Positions 17,352 through 25,787 of a stretch of DNA of 64,000 nt are shown here, piece after piece. The DNA lies in assembly GCA_900539465.1 (NCBI GenBank), contig UQCF01000011.1:19708-83707 (forward strand), read 5' to 3'. The DNA comes from an uncultured Ruminococcus sp. GTDB taxonomy: Bacteria > Bacillota > Clostridia > Oscillospirales > Acutalibacteraceae. Each line of letters starts with the position of its first letter. Within the stretch, counting starts at the first letter, position 1. Below the pieces are notes generated by a model that did not search any database, had not been told where the DNA came from, and was given only the letters and a program-made list of their open reading frames with translations. Made by a program: the position numbers and the translations under genes.

Positions 17352-17859
17352 CAAAAATTCCTTTAAGCGGAGTGATTTTTATTATTCCCGTTTTAATGTC
17401 AACATCTTTAACAACGGGCGGAATTGCCGGCAAAAGATACTCTTTGCCGTCTTTTGATTTAATGTGCCAAACATCGTTTGCGCCCGTCTCGCTCACATCG
17501 CAAAGCGTGCCGTAAACAATATTTTCATCGTCTACGTCAACCACGGTGCAGTCAATAAGCTCCGCAATAAAATAAGAACCCTCTTTTATTTTTGCATCGG
17601 CTCTTTTCATATAAATAATTTTGTTTCTCAAAGCAGAAGCCTGCTCTACGCTGTCAACTCCGTCCAGCTTCATAAGCGCAACATTGCCGTGCGGACGCGA
17701 AGATATAACGCGCACCTCATTGTTGCCGTGAGAATCGAAATAAATTTTTTTAAACTGCTTTATAAACTCCGGCGAATCGCACCACGGGTTCACCCTAAGC
17801 TCGCCTCTGACGCCGTGTGTGCCGACTATCTGCCCGAGTTCAAGATATTCTTTAAGCAT
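17338..17859 (-). CDS. rimM: 16S rRNA processing protein RimM
   Basis: A 173-residue protein with the N-terminal RimM beta-barrel (EYLELGQIVGTHGVRGELRV) and a C-terminal PRC-barrel domain (GSYFIAELIDCTVVDVDD ... LLPAIPPVVKDVDI). RimM binds S19 and assists maturation of the 30S head domain. It lies in the usual khpA-rimM-trmD order and overlaps trmD. Confidence 0.95.
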   Translation of the reverse strand: MLKEYLELGQIVGTHGVRGELRVNPWCDSPEFIKQFKKIYFDSHGNNEVRVISSRPHGNVALMKLDGVDSVEQASALRNKIIYMKRADAKIKEGSYFIAELIDCTVVDVDDENIVYGTLCDVSETGANDVWHIKSKDGKEYLLPAIPPVVKDVDIKTGIIKITPLKGIFDDEN

Positions 17860-17870
17860 AAAAACTCCTC

Positions 17871-17954
17871 TAAATCAAAGACCGCCGCATTCAGATAAGC
17901 ACTGAACACGACGTCTCTTTTGGGTTTAAGCCAAATAAAATGCCTTTTGATTTA
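17871..17954. repeat. Inverted repeat between khpA and rimM, possible decayed repeat copy
   Basis: TAAATCAAAG (17871-17880) is repeated inverted at 17945-17954. Immediately inside, GACCGCCGCATTCAGAT resembles the outer arm of the element at 12090-12115 (GACTGCCGCATTTAGAT when read the same way). The hairpin core of that family is absent. Low-confidence relation. Confidence 0.4.
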
Positions 17955-17958
17955 CAGA

Positions 17959-18192
17959 TTACTCAATTTCAACTGAGATTTTTTCGTCGTTTCTGCTGGC
18001 AGCGGAGCGCATAACTATTCTGATAGCCTTCGCTATTCTGCCCTGTTTACCGATTACTCTTCCCATATCCTCCTGAGCGACGTGAAGGTGATAAACAACA
18101 GTGCCGTCTTCTGCGGGGTCGTCTACCGTAACGCTGACTGCGTCGGGATCGCTCACAAGGCCTTTAGCCATTTCAAGCAATAAATCTTTCAT
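17959..18192 (-). CDS. khpA: KH-domain RNA-binding protein KhpA
   Basis: A 77-residue single KH domain. The GxxG loop is visible as VIGKQGRIAKAIR, preceded by VYHLHVAQEDMGR. Members of this family bind RNA, partner with the Jag/KhpB protein, and are usually encoded between rpsP and rimM, as here. In streptococci the pair affects cell elongation; the role in this organism is not known. Confidence 0.93.
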   Translation of the reverse strand: MKDLLLEMAKGLVSDPDAVSVTVDDPAEDGTVVYHLHVAQEDMGRVIGKQGRIAKAIRIVMRSAASRNDEKISVEIE

Positions 18193-18216
18193 TTCAGTAA
18201 CCTTTCCCGTGCGTTA

Positions 18217-18462
18217 TTATTTAATAACGCCGCTTTTTTTGAGGAGCTCTTTAACTGTCTCTGTGGGCTGTGCGCCGTTTGATATCCACTTCTGAGCTGC
18301 TTCGGCATCAATCTTTATCTGGTCGTCGCCTGCCATGGGGTCAAACGTGCCGATTTCTTCGATAAATCTGCCGTCACGGGGATATCTTGAGTCTGCAACA
18401 ACCACACGATAGAAAGGTGCCTTTTTAGCGCCCATGCGGCGCAATCTGATTTTAACTGCCAT
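18217..18462 (-). CDS. rpsP: 30S ribosomal protein S16
   Basis: An 81-residue protein that matches S16 end to end: AVKIRLRRMGAKKAPFYRVV, ADSRYPRDGRFIEEIGTFDP, and the ISNGAQPTETVKELLKKSG tail. The ATG at 18462 has GGAGG nine bases upstream. It is the third gene of the ylxM-ffh-rpsP operon. Confidence 0.98.
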   Translation of the reverse strand: MAVKIRLRRMGAKKAPFYRVVVADSRYPRDGRFIEEIGTFDPMAGDDQIKIDAEAAQKWISNGAQPTETVKELLKKSGVIK

Positions 18463-18538
18463 TTTTGTTTCCTCCAAAAATATAATATAATAAAAATTTT
18501 TATATATCCATCACGCAATGCGTAATAAGCGTGTTGAA

Positions 18539-19888
18539 TTATATGTTGAAGCCCTTGAGCTGCGAAAGGTCGGGTCTGCCGTGCCTGCGCCTCTTTTTGC
18601 CCGCGGAATTCATTTGCTTAAACATTTTTTGCATCTGCTTGTGCTGTGCGAGCACTTTGTTGACATTCTCAACCTCTTGACCGCAGCCGGCGGCAATGCG
18701 CCTTTTGCGCGAGGGATTGATGATGTCGGGGTTTTCTCTCTCTTTGGGGGTCATGGACTGAATAACCGCCTTGACCTTGTCAAACTGACGCTCGTCAATT
18801 TCAACGTCTTTTAACTGCTTGCCTACTCCCGGCAAAAGAGAAAGAGTATCTTTAATTGAGCCCAAACGTCTTATCTGGTCTATCTGCTCCATAAGGTCGT
18901 TGAGGTCAAATTTGTTTTGCTTGAGCTTCTTTTCAAGCTCCTCTGCCTTTTTTTCGTCAAGAGCCATTTCGGCTTTTTCGATAAGCGAAAGAACATCGCC
19001 CATGCCGAGGATTCTCGAAGCCATTCTGTCGGGGTGAAAAACGTCCAAATCGCCGAGCTTTTCACCTATGCCGATAAATTTTATGGGCTTGCCCGTGACC
19101 GCTCTGATTGAGAGCGCCGCGCCGCCTCTTGTGTCGCCGTCAAGCTTTGTGAGCACAACGCCGTCTATGCCGAGCGCGTCGTCAAAGGACTTTGCAACGT
19201 TTACCGCGTCCTGACCCGTCATTGCGTCAACAACAAAAAGAATCTCGTGGGGGTGAACGGTTGCTTTTATGTTTTTGAGCTCCTCCATAAGCACTTCGTC
19301 AATATGAAGACGACCTGCCGTATCGAGAAAGACATAGTCATAACCTTGGTCTTTTGCGAGCTTGATTGCTTCGGTTGCAATCTTAACCGGGTCGGTCTGA
19401 CCCATCTCAAAAACGGGAACGCCTGCCTGTTCGCCGACAACCTGAAGCTGTTTGATAGCCGCCGGGCGGTAAATATCACACGCGACAAGCAGCGGTCTGT
19501 GACCCTGATTTTTGAGCATAAGCGCAATTTTTGCGGTGTGGGTGGTTTTACCTGAGCCTTGAAGACCGCACATCATAACAACCGTGGGCGGATGGTTTGC
19601 GATTGCAAGCCTTGCCTTTGTGCCGCCCATGAGGTTTGTGAGCTCTTCGTTGACTATTTTAATTACCATTTGCGCGGGGGTGAGGCTTTCCATAACCTTT
19701 TCGCCCACGGCGCGCTCGGTAACTGTTTTGGTAAAATCTTTGGCGACCTTATAGTTTACGTCGGCCTCAAGCAGAGCCATGCGTACCTCGCGCATAGCCG
19801 CCTTAACGTCGGCCTCTGTTAAGGAGCCTTTGCTTTTTAAACGCTGAAATGCGGATTCGAGCCTGTCTGAAAGACCCTCAAACGCCAT
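18539..19888 (-). CDS. ffh: Signal recognition particle protein Ffh (SRP54)
   Basis: A 449-residue GTPase that binds signal peptides and 4.5S RNA and delivers nascent membrane proteins to FtsY. It has the N domain (FEGLSDRLESAFQRLKSKG), the G domain with GLQGSGKTTHTAKIA, DTAGRLHIDE and TKLDGDTRGGAAL, and the methionine-rich M domain (MEQIDQIRRLGSIKDTL ... QMQKMFKQM). The C-terminus DLSQLKGFNI is ordinary. It begins 14 bases after ylxM, its usual partner. Confidence 0.97.
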   Translation of the reverse strand: MAFEGLSDRLESAFQRLKSKGSLTEADVKAAMREVRMALLEADVNYKVAKDFTKTVTERAVGEKVMESLTPAQMVIKIVNEELTNLMGGTKARLAIANHPPTVVMMCGLQGSGKTTHTAKIALMLKNQGHRPLLVACDIYRPAAIKQLQVVGEQAGVPVFEMGQTDPVKIATEAIKLAKDQGYDYVFLDTAGRLHIDEVLMEELKNIKATVHPHEILFVVDAMTGQDAVNVAKSFDDALGIDGVVLTKLDGDTRGGAALSIRAVTGKPIKFIGIGEKLGDLDVFHPDRMASRILGMGDVLSLIEKAEMALDEKKAEELEKKLKQNKFDLNDLMEQIDQIRRLGSIKDTLSLLPGVGKQLKDVEIDERQFDKVKAVIQSMTPKERENPDIINPSRKRRIAAGCGQEVENVNKVLAQHKQMQKMFKQMNSAGKKRRRHGRPDLSQLKGFNI

Positions 19889-19902
19889 GATCTCACCACC
19901 TG

Positions 19903-20268
19903 TTATTCCATAATAAGGGTCTGAGCAACCGCCTTTATTTTGGCGGTGCAGTCGTTGACCTCTCTTGAAAGCGAATGTGTTCTGTTATATTCGCCGATTT
20001 CGTCCGCATAGCTCATTATCTCTTCAAGCCCGTTTTTCATGCTCTCAAAACGGCTTACAAGACCGAGGCGTGCCTCCATATCATAAAGCTGTGACTCGGC
20101 GCGTTTTATCGCGTCTCTCACGCCCTGGCGGGTTATGCCCTCGTTTGCGGCTATTTCTGAAAGTGACAAATCGTCGTTATAATAATAGTTTAAAAAAGCA
20201 TGCTGTTTTTCGGTCAGCATATCGCCGTAAAAATCAATAAGTATTATAACATCAAGATTTTTTGCCAA
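19903..20268 (-). CDS. ylxM: YlxM-like helix-turn-helix protein (UPF0122)
   Basis: A 121-residue protein with a sigma-70 region 4-like helix-turn-helix (LTEKQHAFLNYYYNDDLSLSEIA, then EGITRQGVRDAIKRAE). YlxM proteins are encoded directly before ffh in Firmicutes and are thought to modulate SRP assembly. I place the start at the TTG at 20268: it lies ten bases after GGAGG and gives AKNLDVIILIDFYGDMLTEK, the typical N-terminus. A longer reading from an ATG at 20307 would run through the leader hairpin. Confidence 0.88.
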   Translation of the reverse strand: MAKNLDVIILIDFYGDMLTEKQHAFLNYYYNDDLSLSEIAANEGITRQGVRDAIKRAESQLYDMEARLGLVSRFESMKNGLEEIMSYADEIGEYNRTHSLSREVNDCTAKIKAVAQTLIME

Positions 20269-20292
20269 GAAACAACACACCTCCCAAACAAA

Positions 20293-20323
20293 CTGCCTGT
20301 AAAGCATTTTTCTTTACAGGCAG
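20293..20323 (-). promoter_or_regulatory. 12-bp hairpin at the 5' end of the ylxM-ffh mRNA
   Basis: Perfect 12-bp arms CTGCCTGTAAAG (20293-20304) and CTTTACAGGCAG (20312-20323) with a 7-base loop. From the promoter at 20326-20354 the transcript should start within a few bases of this stem, so the mRNA begins with a hairpin about 10 bases ahead of the SD. Confidence 0.7.
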
Positions 20324-20325
20324 CT

Positions 20326-20354
20326 ATTATACAGTATATCGCGCCCCGTGTCAA
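20326..20354 (-). promoter_or_regulatory. Consensus sigma-A promoter of the SRP operon
   Basis: On the minus strand a perfect TTGACA (20349-20354) and a perfect TATAAT (20326-20331) with a 17-base spacer, upstream of ylxM. Confidence 0.88.
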
Positions 20355-20543
20355 GTGCAAATTTTTTATCATTCGGGGCAGTTTTGCACAGGCGGATGTT
20401 TAAAACCTGTCAAATAGTTGTCTATAAATTTTGAACAACTACAAGTAGTGCTTTTTCTTTGCCGAAACCGTAGATTTCGGCGCAAAGCTTGTGCAAAACC
20501 TGTGCAAAATAATTTTTGATTTTTTCGCCTTGACTTTTTTTAA
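20355..20543. other. Intergenic region between smc and the SRP operon
   Basis: A spacer after the smc stop. It holds a 7-bp hairpin GCCGAAA / TTTCGGC (20461-20481) and a 7-bp inverted repeat TAGTTGT / ACAACTA (about 20413-20439), plus repeated TTTTGCACA words. The first may end smc transcription, although no strong T run follows. Confidence 0.45.
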
Positions 20544-23500
20544 TCAGGCAATTCCGAGTTTTTTCGCCATCTCTGCGGTCTTGAGCTCAAGCAGCTTTGA
20601 CACGCCCTCCTCCTGCATTGTAACGCCGTAGAGAACATCCGCCTCCTCCATGGTGCCGCGGCGGTGAGTGATGAGAATAAACTGCGTGTTCTTTGTCATT
20701 CTGCGAACATATTTTGCATATCTCGTGACGTTCACATCGTCAAGAGCCGCTTCAACCTCGTCAAATATGCAGAACGGAGAGGGCGACACTTTTAGTATCG
20801 CAAACAGCAGTGCGATTGCAGAAAGCCCTTTTTCACCGCCCGAGAGCAGATCGATATTCTGAACATTTTTGCCCGGCGGCTGAACTTTAATCTCAATGTT
20901 GCATTCAAGCACATTAAGCTGGTTTTCGAGGATAAGCTCCGCCTTTCCACCGCCGAAAAGCTCAACGAACGTCTCGCCGAAGAAGCTGTTTATGCGCTGG
21001 AACTGCTCTCTGAACTGCTCGGACATTTTATCCGTCAGCTCTTTAATAAGCTTATCAAGCTCCGCACGGGATTTTTCTATATCCTCAAGCTGTGCGCTCA
21101 TAAATTCGTATCTTTGCGATACCTCTTCATATTCCTCTATTGCGCCGACATTCACGTTGCCGAGAGAGCGGATTTTGCCCTTTATCTCTTGCAGCTCGCG
21201 CTGAGCCTTGGGGTAATCCTCAATGACAATATTCATATCCTCTGCCTCGCGGCGCGTGAGCTGATATTCGTCATAGAGCTTGTTCACCGCGTCGTCAAGC
21301 TGTTTTTCCATAGAGGCTTTTCTCTCTTCAAGCCTTGAAAGCTCGCCGCTGATTTTTTCGCGCTCGGCGGTTTTCATGCGCTCCTCAACTCTGAGCTTTG
21401 CATCCTTGGCATCACAATCGGCGTGCATATTCTGAAGCTCTTCTATCTGCCTGCCGTCCTCCTCTGCGGCGGCGGAGAAATCCTTTGCCTCGGCGGTAAG
21501 AACGGCTATTTTTTGCTCTATTTCTTCATTCGCTTTGAGAATGGCGGCAATTTCGGAGTTCAAATCTTCGACCCTGCCCTCGTGACCCTCCATTCTGCGC
21601 TGCAAAATTTCAACGGCCTCTCTGCGAGCCTGCGCGTCCTTTTGAAGTGAAAGAATATCAAGGTCTATCTGCGAGCGAAGAAGAGAAAGCTCCTCTTTTT
21701 TCTTTTCAAGCTCCTCCCTTGTGCCGGAGTTTTCCGCCATCTCGTCCTGAAGCTTTGCCATTTTGGAATTGAGGCTTTCTATCTCCTGCTCCGCCTCGTT
21801 TTTGAGAATTTTAAGCTCGGATATTCTTTGATTTGAACGCTGTTTTTCTCTGCGGAGTTCATCGAGAGCGGCGTTGGCTGTGTCCAGCTTTCCCTGTGAA
21901 AGCTCATACTCGCTCTCTTTTCTTATAATGTCCTCTTGTATTCTTGTGAGGTCGGCCTTTGCTCCGTCAAGCTGAGATGAGGCAAATGAAAGCTCCTCTG
22001 CAAGTTGCTTATACTCTTCTTTAAGAGCCTTTGCCGCATTTTCGAGCGAATTGACCGCAGCGCCGAGCCTGTCGATTTCGTTGCTTCTGTTGAGTATGCC
22101 GGCATTCTGCCCTCTTGAGCCGCCGGTTATTGAGCCGCCGGCATTTACTACCTGACCGTCAAGAGTGACAATTTTAAATCTGTAAGAATATTTTTTTGCT
22201 ATCGCAACCGCCGAGTCAAGATCCTCCGCAACGGCCGTTCTGCCGAGAAGGGAGCGGATTATCTGCGAATATTTGCCGTCATAATCCAAAAGCTTGTCCG
22301 CCATATCCACAAAGCCGTAGCATTCTTCAAGACCTTTTTCGGTAAAATCCTTTGCCTTGACCGAGGTGAGGGGCAAAAATGTTGCTCTGCCGCCCTTGCT
22401 CTCTTTAAGATAGGCTATTGCACGCTTTGCATCGCTCTCGCTGTCGGTAACAATATTCTGAACAGCGTTGCCGAGAGCTGTTTCGACAGCGGCGGCATAT
22501 TCCGCATCAACACTTATAAGCTGTGAAAGCGTGCCGTGAATACCCTTGAGCATACCGCCCTTTGACTGGCGAATTATCGCCTTTACGCTGCCGGAGTAGC
22601 CCTCCATATTCTTTTCCATATCCTGCAAAATGTGTATTCTGCCGGTTTTTTGGTGAATTTCGAGAGTTTTGGAGTCTATATCTTCTTTTAATTTTTGAAC
22701 CTTGTCGCTCTTTGCCTGAACTCTCATATTGTAGCCGGAGACTGCGTTTGCCGCCTCTTTTGCTTTTTCCGAGAGCTCGTCAAGCTCGGCACGGCACTTT
22801 GCCGCGGCATCGCTCAAGGTGTTGACATATTCCGCACGCGAGAGCAAAACAGAGTCAATGTTTGCAATTCTTGCCGAAATTTCTTCGATAGACGAAACGG
22901 CCGTCGTCTCGTCAATTCTTTTTTCAGATATTCCGTTTGTGAGTTCGGTTATCTTCTGCGCTATCTCGGCGGATTTTTGAGCGTATTCGGAATTTTCGTC
23001 TCTGACCGAGTTTATTTTTGCCGTTGCCTCGTCAAGGCTCTGCTTTTTTGTCTTTATGTTTTCATAAATCTCTTCTATCGCCTTTGTGCCCTCGTCAATT
23101 TGCCTTTGAAGAGAATTTTCGGTGTCCGAAGCGTCGCTGACGTCCTTTTTAAGCCTTTCGACGGTGTTGAGGTTGTGTTCAATGGTGTTGCGCTCAACAG
23201 CGATAACAGACTCTCTTTGCGAAGACTGCTCCTCGCTGTGGCGGCGGTGCTTTCTTATTTCGTCTATCTTTTCGTTGATATTTTGACCTGCCGAAATCGC
23301 GCCGTCTATCTCGTCTCTTATCTCTTCAAGCTGTTCGCCTGCCGCCTCATACTGCGCCTTGGCTATGTTCAGCTTGTCCTCCTGCTCTTTGAGCCTTTTT
23401 TTAGAGGATTCTATCGTGTGCAGCCAAAGGCCTATTTCAAGATTTTTCTTATCCTTTGCGAGCACAAGAAATTTTTGCGCTTTTTCGCTTTGAATTTTGA

Positions 23501-24113
23501 GAGGACCCACGCGGCTTTCAAGCTCCGAGAGTATATCGCGCAGTCTGACCATATTCTCTTCTGCCTGCTCAAGCCTGCGGTTAGCGTCCGTCCTGCGGTA
23601 GCGGTAGTGGGAAATACCAGCCGCCTCCTCGAGCATCTCGCGTCTTTGACCCGATTTTGACGAAATGAGGTCGGCAACTCTGCCCTGGCTTACAAGGGAG
23701 TAGCCGTCTCTGCCGAGACCCGTATCCATAAACAGCTCGTGAATATCGCGCAGCCTCACCGTTTCGGCATTGAGCTTATATTCGCTCTCGCCGGAGCGGT
23801 AGTAACGCCTTGTAACCGCAACCTCGTCACTGTCGCAAGAGAGGGAGCGGTCTTTGTTATCAAGGCGCAGGGTTACCTCGGCATAGCCCAAAGGTCTTCT
23901 TATCTTTGTGCCGCCGAATATAACGTCCTCCATTTTGGAGCCGCGCAGATTTTTGGTGGACTGCTCACCGAGAACCCAGCGCACAGCGTCGGCAATGTTG
24001 CTTTTGCCGGAGCCGTTGGGTCCCACCACGGCAGTTATTCCGCTGCCGAAATTAAACACCGTTTTATCCGGGAATGATTTAAATCCCTGCATTTCAAGCG
24101 CTTTAAGTATCAT
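20544..24113 (-). CDS. smc: Chromosome partition protein Smc
   Basis: A 1189-residue condensin ATPase, normal length. The N-terminal Walker A is GPNGSGKSNIADAVRWVLGE, followed by the signature SLVSQGRVADLISSK region. Long coiled coils flank a hinge (GIHGTLSQLISVDAEYAAAVETALGNA ... VVNAGGSITGGS, written here in pieces). The C-terminal head has LLSGGEKGLSAIALLFAIL and the Walker B FCIFDEVEAALDD. It organises and segregates the chromosome with ScpA/ScpB, which are not in this window. It starts four bases after the radical SAM gene and is the last gene of the rnc block. Confidence 0.97.
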   Translation of the reverse strand: MILKALEMQGFKSFPDKTVFNFGSGITAVVGPNGSGKSNIADAVRWVLGEQSTKNLRGSKMEDVIFGGTKIRRPLGYAEVTLRLDNKDRSLSCDSDEVAVTRRYYRSGESEYKLNAETVRLRDIHELFMDTGLGRDGYSLVSQGRVADLISSKSGQRREMLEEAAGISHYRYRRTDANRRLEQAEENMVRLRDILSELESRVGPLKIQSEKAQKFLVLAKDKKNLEIGLWLHTIESSKKRLKEQEDKLNIAKAQYEAAGEQLEEIRDEIDGAISAGQNINEKIDEIRKHRRHSEEQSSQRESVIAVERNTIEHNLNTVERLKKDVSDASDTENSLQRQIDEGTKAIEEIYENIKTKKQSLDEATAKINSVRDENSEYAQKSAEIAQKITELTNGISEKRIDETTAVSSIEEISARIANIDSVLLSRAEYVNTLSDAAAKCRAELDELSEKAKEAANAVSGYNMRVQAKSDKVQKLKEDIDSKTLEIHQKTGRIHILQDMEKNMEGYSGSVKAIIRQSKGGMLKGIHGTLSQLISVDAEYAAAVETALGNAVQNIVTDSESDAKRAIAYLKESKGGRATFLPLTSVKAKDFTEKGLEECYGFVDMADKLLDYDGKYSQIIRSLLGRTAVAEDLDSAVAIAKKYSYRFKIVTLDGQVVNAGGSITGGSRGQNAGILNRSNEIDRLGAAVNSLENAAKALKEEYKQLAEELSFASSQLDGAKADLTRIQEDIIRKESEYELSQGKLDTANAALDELRREKQRSNQRISELKILKNEAEQEIESLNSKMAKLQDEMAENSGTREELEKKKEELSLLRSQIDLDILSLQKDAQARREAVEILQRRMEGHEGRVEDLNSEIAAILKANEEIEQKIAVLTAEAKDFSAAAEEDGRQIEELQNMHADCDAKDAKLRVEERMKTAEREKISGELSRLEERKASMEKQLDDAVNKLYDEYQLTRREAEDMNIVIEDYPKAQRELQEIKGKIRSLGNVNVGAIEEYEEVSQRYEFMSAQLEDIEKSRAELDKLIKELTDKMSEQFREQFQRINSFFGETFVELFGGGKAELILENQLNVLECNIEIKVQPPGKNVQNIDLLSGGEKGLSAIALLFAILKVSPSPFCIFDEVEAALDDVNVTRYAKYVRRMTKNTQFILITHRRGTMEEADVLYGVTMQEEGVSKLLELKTAEMAKKLGIA

Positions 24114-24117
24114 AAAT

Positions 24118-25110
24118 TTATTCCTTTACAAAAATCTGATATTTTTTCAGACTGTCACATTCTTTTATTATACATTCGTAGCCGTTTTCGCGCATTTTTA
24201 AAAGATTTGCCTTTTTTTGACCCATTGCCTGCGAAAGTGCGCCGGCGGGCACAAAAATGTTGTAGCTTTTATTTTTCGGAAGTCCGGACAGCTCCGAAAA
24301 CATGAGAGAATAATATATTTTGTTTTGGCAAAGTTCCTTAAAAGCCGGGTGAAACGCTCCCGCGAGCATACCGCCCTCCACCCCTCCGCCGGAGTGAAGA
24401 CCCACTCTTATAACATTGATGTTCTCTTTATAAAACATCAAAATAAGCTCGGCACATATATCTGTTGCCTCGTCAAGAGTTTGCGGAATATACTCGCCCG
24501 AGCGATAAAGCTCCGCCAACGGCGTATCGTCCATAACTATTGTGGGGTATATCCTCACAGTGTCGGGGCGCAGCTTGATTATCTCTTTTGCCGTGTATAT
24601 GCTCTCGTTTTTGTCGGAGCCGTAAAGCCCCGTCATCATCTGAAGCCCCGTCTCAAAGCCGTATTGCTTTAAAAGCGCGGTCGCTTTTCTAACGTCCTCT
24701 GCCGTGTGCCCTCTTTTGTTTAAGAGAAGAACCTTATCATCCATGCTCTGTGCGCCGAGTTCAACGGCATTTACGCCGTATTCTTTTAAAATTCGGCAAA
24801 TTTCATCGTCTATCGCGTCGGGGCGGGTAGAAATTCTGATACCCGTGAATTTTTCACCGTCAAGGTGCTCTTTTGCCGCGCTCAAGAGCTCGGTCATATA
24901 CTCGCGCTCTATCGCGGTGAAGCTGCCGCCGAAAAAAGCTATCTGCGCGTCTTTTAAATTCGGGTCTTTTTCGGCAACCGCACAGGCGGCGTGAACGTCA
25001 TCGGCGGTTATGCTCTTTGTTTGACCCGAAATGCTTTTTTGGTTGCAAAAGCTGCACTGATGCGGGCAGCCCTTGTGCGGCACAAACAGTGCTACGCTCG
25101 TATGCTTCAA
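24118..25110 (-). CDS. Radical SAM protein, ELP3-like without acetyltransferase domain
   Basis: A 330-residue radical SAM enzyme. The cluster-binding CPHQCSFC motif (Cys15, Cys19, Cys22) follows ALFVPHKG; FFGGSFTAIE and GIRISTRPDAI are further radical SAM blocks; VELGAQSMDDKVL and LQMMTGLYGSD resemble the ELP3 N-terminal half. The C-terminal acetyltransferase domain of Elp3 is missing, so it belongs to the short family found between rnc and smc in Clostridia, whose reaction is not known to me. It overlaps rnc by four bases (ATGA), implying coupling. A tRNA target would fit the neighbours but is inference. Confidence 0.88.
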   Translation of the reverse strand: MKHTSVALFVPHKGCPHQCSFCNQKSISGQTKSITADDVHAACAVAEKDPNLKDAQIAFFGGSFTAIEREYMTELLSAAKEHLDGEKFTGIRISTRPDAIDDEICRILKEYGVNAVELGAQSMDDKVLLLNKRGHTAEDVRKATALLKQYGFETGLQMMTGLYGSDKNESIYTAKEIIKLRPDTVRIYPTIVMDDTPLAELYRSGEYIPQTLDEATDICAELILMFYKENINVIRVGLHSGGGVEGGMLAGAFHPAFKELCQNKIYYSLMFSELSGLPKNKSYNIFVPAGALSQAMGQKKANLLKMRENGYECIIKECDSLKKYQIFVKE

Positions 25111-25787
25111 AGCCCCATCAGCTCCAAAGCCTCTTTTGCGGCAAGCTGCTCCGCCTTCTTTTTGCTGGTGCCCACGCCCTTGCCTATGACGTTTGAGTTG
25201 AGATGCACCTCAACCTCAAACCTTTTGTTGTGGTCGGGACCCGACTCTTTAACGAGCACATATTCTATAACTTCACCGGGATTTTTCTGAATAACCTCTT
25301 GCAAAACGGTTTTGTAATCTTTAAATCCGCGGTGTTCTTCAACCGCTTTATCAACGTATTTCAGCACAAATTTTTTGGCTTCTTCTATACCGCCGTCAAG
25401 ATATATTGCGGCTATCAGTGCCTCAAAAGCATCTGCCAAAATAGAGGGTCTGTCGCTGCCGCCGGTGCACATTTCGCCCTTGCCCAAGAGCAGATATTCT
25501 CCCAGACCCAACTGACGTGCAAATGAGCTTAACGAATTTTCACAAACCGTTGCCGCGCGGAGCTTTGTAAGCTCACCCTCCGGCAAATCTTTAAAATTCA
25601 AGTAAAAATGCTCGGCTGTTATTATTCCGAGAACGGAGTCGCCCAAAAACTCAAGTCTTTCGTTGCTTTTGTTATGACCCTCGTTGCACTCATTAGCATA
25701 AGAGGTATGCGTGAGTGCCCTTTGAAGCAGACGCTCGTCTTTGAATTTGTAGCCGACCGACTGCTGTAATTTTTCTAACTTTTTCAT
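25107..25787 (-). CDS. rnc: Ribonuclease III
   Basis: A 226-residue double-strand-specific endoribonuclease that matures rRNA and other structured RNAs. The catalytic signature is NERLEFLGDSVLGII, and the second acidic site is in ILADAFEALIAAIYLDGG. A C-terminal dsRNA-binding domain runs from KTVLQEVIQ to KKKAEQLAAKEALELMGL. Overlaps of four bases on both sides (trmFO upstream, radical SAM downstream) indicate an operon. Confidence 0.97.
   Translation of the reverse strand: MKKLEKLQQSVGYKFKDERLLQRALTHTSYANECNEGHNKSNERLEFLGDSVLGIITAEHFYLNFKDLPEGELTKLRAATVCENSLSSFARQLGLGEYLLLGKGEMCTGGSDRPSILADAFEALIAAIYLDGGIEEAKKFVLKYVDKAVEEHRGFKDYKTVLQEVIQKNPGEVIEYVLVKESGPDHNKRFEVEVHLNSNVIGKGVGTSKKKAEQLAAKEALELMGL

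Noticed and set aside
22695..23660. 321-codon frame antisense to smc
   Set aside because: Antisense shadow of a coiled-coil gene with strong codon bias; no SD and no family resemblance.
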